NCBI GenBank assembly: GCA_023512835.1
Contig: CM042092.1
Location: forward strand, 27,849,543 to 27,913,542
Length of the DNA stretch: 64,000 nt
Direction of reading: 5' to 3'
Source: Taxillus chinensis
Taxonomy: Eukaryota > Streptophyta > Magnoliopsida > Santalales > Loranthaceae
Below are positions 56,100 through 64,000 of this stretch, in pieces. Position numbers and translations under genes: made by a program. How positions within the stretch are numbered: position 1 is the stretch's first letter; each line of letters begins with the position of its first letter. Under the pieces are notes generated by a model that made no database searches, was not told where the DNA came from, and saw only the letters and a list, made by a program, of their open reading frames with translations.

Positions 56100-57440
56100 T
56101 CACGAACAACAGCCGCACCGCAACATCGCCAACCGATCCATCGCCTTCCACTCCCTCACGGCCACCTCAGCTTTCCCTTTTTCGCTCAAAGCATCGGCCA
56201 CAACATTACCCTTGCCTGGGGTATAGGCAAGAGTAAAGTCAAAGGTCTGCAAATACTCCACCCATCTCCTTTGCCTCAAATTCAAGTCCTTCGAGTAAAG
56301 ATGTACCGAAGGCTCTTGTGATCCGAGAACACCACAAACTTTTCCCCCAAGAGGTAGTGCTGCCAACTCTTCAGGGCGAAGATAACGCCGCTAACTCCGG
56401 ATCATGAGTAGGATAATCGCTCATGAGGCTTCAACCGCCTCGACCCATAAGCTACCACACCGTGCTCCCGCATAAGCACACACCCCAAACCAACCCTGGA
56501 CGCATCACAGTACACCTCATATGGAATATCCTCCCTAGGCAACCTCAACACAGGTGCAGTGGTCAAACGGGTTTTGAGAGTCTCAAACGCCTGCTGACAC
56601 TTGTCAGTCCAATCAAACTTCACGCCCTTCCGAGTCAACGCTGTCATAGGAGCCGCCAAACGGGAGAACCCCTCTACAAAACGACGATAGTACCCCGCCA
56701 AGCCAAGAAAACTACGGATCTCAAAAACGTTGGTTGGCCTCGCCCACGATGCCACGGCCTCAATCTTGGCCGGGTCCACCCTAACTCCCTCACTGACACC
56801 ACATGGCCAAGAAAGTGAACCTCCTGCAGCCAAAACTCACACTTGCTAAACTTAGCAAACAGCTGCTGGTCCCTCAAGGTTTGCAACACTGTTGCCAAGT
56901 GCTCCACATGTTCCCTCTCGGTCTTGGAATACACCAAGATATCATCGATAAACACCACCACGAACGAGTCTAAGTATGGGGCAAAGACTTGGTTCATCAA
57001 ATGCATGAACACCGCTGGCGCATTAGTGAGCCCGAAAGGCATCACGACCCACTCATAATGCCCATACCTGCACCGAAAAGCCGTCTTAGGGATGTCCTCC
57101 TCCTTAACCCTGAGCTGGTGATACCCCGACCGTAAATCTATCTTGGAAAACCACTGGGCCCCACTCAACTGGTCAAACAGTCATCTATCCGAGGCAACGG
57201 GTACTTGTTCTTCACGATCACCGAATTCGCCTTCCGTAGTCGATGCGGAGACGAGCGTGCCATCGCCTTCTTAGCAAAGAGCACCGGAGCACCCCAAGGT
57301 GAGGTACTTGGTCTAATATACCCTTGGTCCCCCAACTCCTCGATTTGCCTCTCGGCTCCCTCGGCTTGGCTGGTCCCATACGATACGCTACTTGGGAAAT
57401 CGGACCCGTCCCCGCACCAACTCAATGGTGAACTCCACAT
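56100..57440 (-). pseudogene. Chromovirus reverse transcriptase and RNase H (chromovirus B)
   Basis: 57440-57165 has the RT start ([32 protein letters not shown]). 57168-56674 has [19 protein letters not shown] and the catalytic [17 protein letters not shown], intact. 56833-56402 has the thumb ([20 protein letters not shown]) and RNase H start ([18 protein letters not shown]). 56366-56100 has its end ([32 protein letters not shown]). Single-base frameshifts separate the pieces. Confidence 0.92.
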
Positions 57441-57461
57441 TCCTCTTAGGTGGCAAACTCC

Positions 57462-59416
57462 TCAACCGCTCGGGAAAAACATCCCGAAATTGGTCCACAA
57501 CAGCGGGCCACACCCTCCTTTCCACCCTACCCTCCTCGGAAAGGTCAGGGCCGCTAACCCGTGGGTAATGGCACCCCACTGGTCCAACACCGGCCCGGCC
57601 CGACTCGCCTCACAATCCCACTCCCCCTGCAGGGTGCAAGAGGTCCCCGCAGGTGTCACGAAGGTCACACGCCGCCGATAACAATCTATCTTGGCCTGGA
57701 AAGCCATAAGCCAATCCATACCCAAGATCAGGTCGAACGTCCTCAAAGGCATCACATGCAAGTCAAAACTCGGCTCCACCTCGCCTATGGTTAACACACG
57801 ACCCACGACACACTCGCCGTACCTCAATCATGCCTCCCACCAGGTGACTCCACAACTAGGGGCCTCGCGGCCTCCACACAAAGCAACCCCAAGCCGTCTA
57901 TCACAAGCTCGAGAACAAACGAACACGATGCACCCGTATCGAAAAGAACAAGCTAATGTACGGGAGATCAAGAGGGTACCTCTAACCACCGATGGTCCTG
58001 CTCCACCCTCACTGGTGGGGGTGGTAGCTCGCCTCCTCCTGGTATGTCGCCTCCAGCGCAAACACCCTTCCTTGGCCCGTGCCACTACTCGGCTCACTCA
58101 CTGGACGCTTCCCGCTAAGGTTGCCTCCGGCCTCGGTCTGTGCCGCTCCGGCCTCCCCCGAGGTCGGGTCCGACTGGATCCTGCCTGGCGGCCTGCCACC
58201 GACGAGCTGGTCTCTCGGCTGGTGCACGAAAACGGCATCACTCCTTGTGCCGGATGTCATGCCTCCAACTCCCCTGTTGCCACTTCGGCAAACCCGGCTC
58301 GAGATGGCCCTCTCGTCCACATCTATGGCATTTCCGGTCCCTCTTTGGACACTCCTTTCTCAAGTGGCCTTGCTCCCCACAAGCAGAACAACCGCCGGGG
58401 AGACCCCCTGCTGGACCGCCCGTCTGCCACCGCCAAAGCTAGACCTCCCCGGGTTCACCAATGTCTGTCCCCTGCTGGGGAAGGAACTGCTATCCCTCTC
58501 CTCCGTCTTGAGCCTCTTGGACCCTGCATCTCGATCAGGCCCACTCGCAATGGCGACCCTGAGGGGTCCGCCTCCCACCATCCGGCCTCTCTCTGCTATA
58601 CGGGCTGTCTCCACGGCCTCAAAGATAGGTCCTCAAGCGTAGAATCGCCACCCTCTCCCTAAGGGCTGGCCTAAGACCCAAGTGAACTTGTGGGCCTTCA
58701 GGTCCTCCTTTGCCACCGTCTCGGGGGCAAACCTACTCAGCTTCGGAACTCCCGCTCATACTCGGGCACCGTCTTTGATCCTTGCTTCAGGCGCCAAATT
58801 CCTCCCTCTTCTCGCCATCTCACCGATTCCGGAAGAACTCATCATGGAAGAGTTGCAAGAATTCCTCCCAAAACATGAGTTGCACCGCACGGCTCCCCGC
58901 AACACTCGTCCACCACTCCAAAGCATCCCCCTCCAGCCGCCGAATTGCCGGGCCGCACCTTATCCTCCTCCCGGGGCAGGAGAAAGGAGAACACATGCTC
59001 TATCTGCCTCAACCACCGCTCGCTACCACAGGGTCTTCTCCCCCCTTTAAATCGCGGAGGTTGTTCCTTTCGGAACCGTGTCACCACGTCATCCTCTCGC
59101 ACGGGTCGGTACACCACCCGGCGAACTCTCACGCTCACGAGGCGGCTCTCCTACCGGTGGTGGTGGTGGTGGCACCACCCGCTGTGGCTGCCATCTCACG
59201 GCGCACCTCCTCCCGAACGTCCTGCCGGAGTCCCTCCCGTAGCTCTCGTACCTCCAGCCGGATGCCTTCTTGTAGCTGTGCCAGTAGCAACGCATGCCCT
59301 CCAACGGATGGTCCCGCACCCGGACCCTCATGGGCAGATGACTCATCAGCCACTGCCCCGGACGCACGTGTCACTCTCCTCGGTGGCATTCTTACTACAT
59401 GAAGTAAGATGCACAA
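57462..59416 (-). pseudogene. Chromovirus gag and protease (chromovirus B)
   Basis: Gag starts at 59416 (MPPRRVTRASGAVADESSAH), about 390 nt after the primer site, with a Glu/Arg helical segment. The gag domain (PRFKGG..., SERWLRQIEHVFSFL) is in 59138-58842. A zinc-knuckle region near 58390-58265 reads CGEQGHLRKEC and CHRCGREGHLEPG, the latter without its last Cys. The protease site DTGASCSFV is at about 57914-57940 in a frame different from its surroundings, and FDLILGMDWLMAFQAKIDCY is in 57827-57462. Many small indels break the polyprotein. A 323-codon frame on the opposite strand (57691-58662) is a GC-rich shadow. Confidence 0.88.
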
Positions 59417-59807
59417 ACGTCAGAACGCGTTTGACTACTAACAAGTTGACTACCCCTACCTCATTATCAAGTCAAAGCCGTACATGGCATTACACATATT
59501 TCAACCATTGCATCAATCAATATTACACACAGCACAATCCACATTGTAATCATTCCCAAGACATCCCAAGAATATTCAGAGTTACACAGTTCACACATAA
59601 TCATGTTATGCACATCCTTCACACATGACAACAAATGCAACTAGTGCCCTAATGCCAATGCATGCAAATCCTACCACAAGACTGGACTACCCTAAGCACA
59701 CCTTGGAGGCTCAAAGAGGACCATGTTGATCAGGCATGTCCCTCCAGGCTCCTCCAAAGGACTCAAGATAACCAAGTCCGCCCACTACCCTAGGCCAACT
59801 AGACCAT
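59417..59807 (-). other. Untranslated leader of chromovirus B
   Basis: No coding character; AT-rich leader between primer site and gag start. Confidence 0.6.
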
Positions 59808-59819
59808 GCTCTGATACCA
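59808..59819 (-). other. Primer binding site of chromovirus B
   Basis: TGGTATCAGAGC on the minus strand, three bases from the 5' LTR end at 59823. Confidence 0.93.
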
Positions 59820-59822
59820 TAT

Positions 59823-61623
59823 TGTCACGCCCCGGATTTCCAACCCGAGGAAACCGGTACGTGACTCCCCTTTTTACCCACACGGAGGGCAAAGGGGTTA
59901 GGATACAAATCAATTTAACATTATAAACATACACAATACATTCAAGAAAAATAAAGTCCATCAAGCAGTCCACAAACCCAATCAGTCTTTAATACAAAGT
60001 CCTCTTTTCAATCCATCCCCTTTGGGGTTACATCAGTTCCCATAATAAAAATAACATAAACACTAAAGTAAATAAGGTCTTCCACCTTGGGGTCCCACCT
60101 AACGCCTGTAGGTTCCTGTAAAGAAAACAACATGGTAGGAGGGGTGAGCAACCACGGCTCGGTAGGGATCATGTCTCCCCAACCCATCCCATGCACCTAA
60201 TATCTACATGCCTTGTGTACAAGTGCTTGTCGTGATACAATCATTCCACCAGATATAGTTACGAGCTATAACAAAGAAACACAATCATACATGGACTGGT
60301 ACATAAACACCCCCGGGCTTCCACGGCCACCGGGTTTCAAGAACAGTCCCGGCTTCCACACCACCGGGTTCCACAAAACGGTCCTGGCTTCCACACCCAC
60401 CGGGTTCCACAAAACAGTCCCGGCTTCCACACCACCGGGTTCCACAAAACAGTCCCGGGCTTCCCAGCCACCGGGTTCCACAAAACAGTCCCGGGCTTCC
60501 ACAGCCACCGGGTGTACAAGCAAACACGCAAGACACATGGCCATACAGGCATAACATCAACCACTTAGTATGCTTAGTCACACAGAATAACATCGAACAC
60601 TTAGCATGCATATATTCACCAGATTCATAAACCCAGCCACACGGATACAATCTCACACATAACATGCACGGCTTCACAGGCATAATTTCAAACACATAAC
60701 ATGCACACCTCACAGGCATTACCTCAAACACATAACATGCACGACCTCACAGGTACTATGTCAAACACTTGGCGCATATTTACATATATCCAAACAACAC
60801 GCCATTAAGGCCAACATTCATATAGGAGATCACACCTATATGAATTTACATATAAATAATATAACAGGTATAACTCATATTCTCGCCTAGAACCCTAGGA
60901 CAGAGGAGGACTTAGGAAGAACAGAATCCCTACCTCAAGTAAAACGCAACAACACAGCAAAGTCCCGATCCCACGTCGAACACCGTCCACCCACGAGTCA
61001 CCGACCACCCACGCAAGACGCCCGGCAGCAACCAGGAGCTCTCCTTCCCTCTCTCTCTCTCTGCGACGGCTGGTGGAGCAACAAACCCTAACCCTAAAAC
61101 AGAGGGCTTCTCCTCCTTATATAGACAACACAACATCAAAACGACGTAGTTTTGATTAAGTGAGTCCCAGCATCAAAACGACGTAGTTTTGATTACACAA
61201 GTTAGCACCTTTCCGCACCCATACAGGCCAAAATACTCAGAATTTCAACATGGTCCTTTGGAGAAAGTTCCTTAGAATGACAAAACCAAGGGAACCATGC
61301 AAAAATATGGCTGCACGCCAATTTGCACGTGAATTCCCAATTCACGTGCAACTCCATATGGACTCCAAATGCTCTCAAACTTCACCCCTAGCCTCCTTGC
61401 ATCATTTAGAAGACAATTACACTTGCACGTGAATTGGACCCATATCACGTGCACCTCACATACATGTCCATTTGGCCTGAAACTTCTGTGGTAGATAGAG
61501 GACATCATTCTAAGCATCTTTCCTTTTGCACGTGAATTCATTGGAGTCCATTTACTAGGTCAAAATCTAGAAAAACTCTACTCAGGAGGCAAAACTGACT
61601 AACTCAAGGTACGGGTCCTTACA
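59823..61623 (-). repeat. 5' LTR of chromovirus B
   Basis: 1801 bp, ends as in the 3' LTR, with the minisatellite (about 60316-60512), TATA box (61115-61124), palindrome pair (61135-61193) and CACGTG hairpin (61323-61351). Differences from the 3' LTR are a few substitutions, several 1-2 nt indels and the minisatellite unit number. Confidence 0.95.
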
Positions 61624-62902
61624 AAATCAGTGCGGAAGATAACCAGATAGTGAAAGTATTTTACTTTATTATTTGAACATAATTACAACAAAATAAGCAG
61701 CAATTACAGATGATTACAACAGCACTTAGTTTTACAGTTACACACACTGGCGTTTATAATTTCTATGAGCTCTTGTACAACAGCATTTCTCACACGCGTA
61801 TCAGTTCTTTCTTTTGTATGTGCGCACTTATTTTAAGTGTACAACACAACAGATATATATAGACATCCTAGGAATCTAACTTGGAACTGTATTTTCCGAG
61901 CACTGTGTAAACATTAAGTTCTTCTCGGAAAATGCTTCTGCTATAACTGCTTCAGATGTGGAGCTCGAAATATTGGAAACATAAGTGATTTGAATTACTT
62001 CGCTTGATTCCAATTGCATTTGGGACTGCATCCACATCTCCGAGTGCTCCACGTGTAAGACAGTTTAGATCTTCAATGAGTTTGTCTTACATCGGAACAC
62101 AGCGAGCTGATATCATAAATGCGGTATGAATAAGTTGAAGTAGCGTCTTTTTAGTTCAGTGTAGATTTCCTTACTCCGTATCAACGAGGCTCGGATCTTT
62201 ACTTCGTGTCAGTTGTTGCTTACTCTGTGTATATGAAGTCCTGAAATCCTTATTCTGTGTCAGCGCTTCCTTACTCCGTATGAGGTAGACATGCAGAATC
62301 CTTATTCCGCATCAGTTGTTCTTACTCCGCATGAGGTAGATATGCGGAATCCTTATTCCGCATTAGCGCTTCCTTACTCTGCGTGAGTTCCTTACTCTGC
62401 TTGAGTAATGATTTGGATTCCTTATTCTGCATCAGTTGTCCTTACTCTGCATCAGTCATTTCTTACTCCGCTTGAATGAAAGACTTGGATTCCTTAGTCC
62501 GTATCTTCTTTTCCTTAGACAGCTGAAGTGAAAGACTTAATTCTTTCTCTGCAATAAATCTCTCTTACTCCGTACGAGGTGTAGACTCAGATTCTCATTC
62601 CGCATAAAGTGACTTAGTCCAATCAACAATAAACGTGCGGATTCCTTAGTCATTTTGTCAAGAGATTAGTCCGTACGGAGAGTCCTTACTCCGGATGAAG
62701 ACTTGGTTATTTACCAAGTGTTTGACGACACTCATGATAATTCGGATCAGGATTATATATCCTATCCTTTGCTTTGCTCTTACAAAAGTAGGTCCGGATT
62801 AAAGTTTTATCTTCTGCACAGACTTAGAATAAACACGAAACATCTTAAATCAAATTACATAAGGTTTGATCCACATCATCCAAATTCTAGGTTTGATCCA
62901 AT

Positions 62903-63091
62903 AATCTCCCCCAATATGGATATGTCAAACCCTTTGTAATCTGATCCAATTAGGCAGCAAAATATACACAGAGATAAGGATAAACAAAAGAAATTTCCAC
63001 TATGTCAGCAACCATAATACAAAGTAATCCTTAGTACAAAAGTTATACTAAGAATTGTAAGGCTTACTGTACTTGAAGATTTTAGTTGCTG
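62903..63091 (-). pseudogene. 3' end of Sirevirus copy 4: polypurine tract and end of the additional (Ulp1-type) ORF
   Basis: On minus, the bases about 63086-63045 read in the same phase as the end of the copy 3 ORF (TKIFKYSKPYNS then TAG, against MIFKYSKPYVP). They are followed by an untranslated stretch and ATTGGGGGAGAT (62904-62915) before the LTR. Thus copy 4 carries the same additional ORF. Only its last dozen codons are visible, because another LTR is inserted at about 63092. Confidence 0.72.
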
Positions 63092-63785
63092 TGTAATGAC
63101 CCGTGTGTAACCCATGTGTAAGAAGTTAACCACAAACACCTTGGATGTTGGTACACAAGTTTGAGGTAAGAGATGAGCCCAAGAGGGGACTTTTGAGAGG
63201 TTCATGTGACAAGTGATAACGTACATTTATGCCCTACGAAGATGCTATGCATATACAGGCGCTTTTACGTAGTTTTGGCAAATTTTGGAGCTCACTTTTG
63301 ACCTAGTAGATGGCCTCAAACAATTGGTGTGCAAGAACAAAAGTTTCTTAGAATGAGGTCCTCTACCTACCACAGAAATTTCAGAGCATTTGGAGCTGCA
63401 CGTGAATTCACCCATTTCACGTGCAAGCATATTTTTGCTTCTCAGGCCTCTACAAGATGCAAGGAGGCTTGGGGTGAAGTTTGAGTGCATTTGGAGCTGC
63501 ACGCCAATTGGGGAATTGGCGTTCAAATTGGCGTGCAGGCATATTTTTGCATGGTTACCTTGGTTTTGTCATTCTAATCATCTTTTCCCAAAGGACCATG
63601 TTGGAATTGTGAATATTTTGGTGTGTATGGATGTGGGAAGGTCATAGCTTGTTCCATCAAAACTACGTCGTTTTGATGCTGGGATTCACTTAATCAAAAC
63701 TACGTCGTTTTGATGTTGTGTTGTCTATATAAGGAGGAGAAGCCCCTCTGTTTTAGGGTTAGGGTTTGTTGCTCCACCAGCCGTC

Positions 63786-63828
<43 letters not shown>

Positions 63829-64000
63829 GAAGGAGAGCTTCTGGTGGCTGCCGGAGCGTCTTGCGTGGGTGGTCGGAGCCTTGCGTGGAAGCGGGAGCAG
63901 GGGAACATACAAGGTAGGGGTTCTATTCTTCCTAAATCCTCCTCTGTCCTAGGGTTTTAGGGCAGATTATAGAGTTATACTTGTTTATATATATATGTAA
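63092..64000 (+). mobile_element. Chromovirus-type LTR, plus strand, truncated by window end
   Basis: It starts TGTAATGACCCGTG, related to the chromovirus B LTR start TGTAAGGACCCGTACC. It shares the CACGTG palindromes (about 63403-63425), the paired ACGT palindromes (63656-63714) and TATA box CTATATAAGG (63725-63734). A GA microsatellite lies at about 63787-63826, where chromovirus B has a shorter CT run. It is a diverged member of the same LTR family in the opposite orientation; whether it is solo or a full element cannot be told. Confidence 0.8.

Larger units (their letters stand above)
52547..61623 (-). mobile_element. Chromovirus B (Ty3/gypsy, Tekay/Del-like), complete with both LTRs
   Basis: Flanked by target duplication AAATC (52542-52546 and 61624-61628) inside the LTR of Sirevirus copy 4. 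Minus-strand order: 5' LTR 61623-59823, primer site, gag, protease, RT, RNase H, integrase, chromodomain, polypurine tract, 3' LTR 54314-52547. The LTRs are nearly identical, implying a recent insertion, yet the coding region is broken into many short frames. Its family resembles chromovirus A in gene order and in twin pol-end motifs, but the LTRs differ. Confidence 0.95.
52450..62903 (-). repeat. 3' LTR of Sirevirus copy 4, split by chromovirus B
   Basis: The left piece 52450-52546 begins TGTTGGTCCCTAGGAGCC, the reverse complement of the Sirevirus LTR end. The right piece 61629-62903 holds the CTTACTCCG array (about 62160-62700) and ends TTTGATCCAATA, i.e. LTR start TATTGG (mutated TGTTGG) on minus. 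The polypurine tract (62904-62915) follows on the right, so this is a 3' LTR of a minus-strand element whose body lies to the right. Joined length is about 1.37 kb, as in copy 1. Confidence 0.88.

Noticed and set aside
57691..58662. 323-codon plus-strand frame
   Set aside because: It is antisense to the gag-protease region of chromovirus B, whose minus-strand motifs (CCHC, DTGASCSFV) are clear; a GC-rich shadow.

Overview
This window is plant nuclear DNA, almost certainly from an angiosperm with a large, repeat-rich genome. It consists almost entirely of nested LTR retrotransposons. No host single-copy gene, tRNA, rRNA or CRISPR array was seen. The elements are Ty1/copia of the Sirevirus type (LTRs starting TGTTGG, primer site TGGTATCAGAGC matching initiator tRNA-Met, long coiled-coil gag) and Ty3/gypsy (Tekay/Del-like chromoviruses with a C-terminal chromodomain, plus Ogre/Tat-like remnants).

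Layout. (a) 1-8245: Sirevirus copy 1, minus strand, 5' LTR at 6850-8245; its 3' end lies left of the window. It sits in a decayed Ogre/Tat-like gag (8246-9000). (b) 10628-52449: Sirevirus copy 2, plus strand, with a long 5' LTR (10628-14078). It is split at 16950/50366 by Sirevirus copy 3. (c) Copy 3 (16951-50365, target duplication AAGAC) has two recognisable LTRs, gag, pol and an additional sense ORF between pol and the 3' LTR. It was hit by a solo gypsy LTR (20246-22637, AGTAG) and by chromovirus A (29190-46992, GTCGC). (d) Chromovirus A carries an Ogre/Tat-like solo LTR in its 5' LTR (GTTAA) and a 1.2 kb TRIM-like element in its 3' LTR (GGCG). A tandem duplication (27523-32938 / 32939-36397) copied half of the additional ORF together with part of the chromovirus LTR. 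(e) Copy 2 is cut again at 52449 by the 3' LTR of Sirevirus copy 4 (minus). That LTR is itself split by chromovirus B (52547-61623, AAATC). Another chromovirus-type LTR starts at about 63092 and leaves the window.

The most notable content is the additional ORF of copy 3. Once the chromovirus insertion is discounted it is a single reading phase of roughly 910 codons: a globular N-terminal region resembling the plant transposon-protein domain, an Ala/Pro/Ser linker with a coiled coil, and a C-terminal cysteine protease domain with Ulp1/SENP (C48) catalytic geometry (His-x16-Asp, Gln-x5-Cys). Homologous sequence for the end of this ORF lies at the same place in copy 4, so it looks like a family trait. 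It has its own TATA-like box, a CT-rich leader, and GC-rich codon use unlike the AT-rich gag-pol.

All elements are broken. In copy 3 the gag-pol and ORF stops checked are all TAG, and four are TGG in copy 1, as expected from deamination of methylated cytosines. Other recurrent features are short CG-containing word arrays in several LTR families, duplicated polypurine motifs in both superfamilies, and palindromic promoter motifs in the chromovirus B LTR family.
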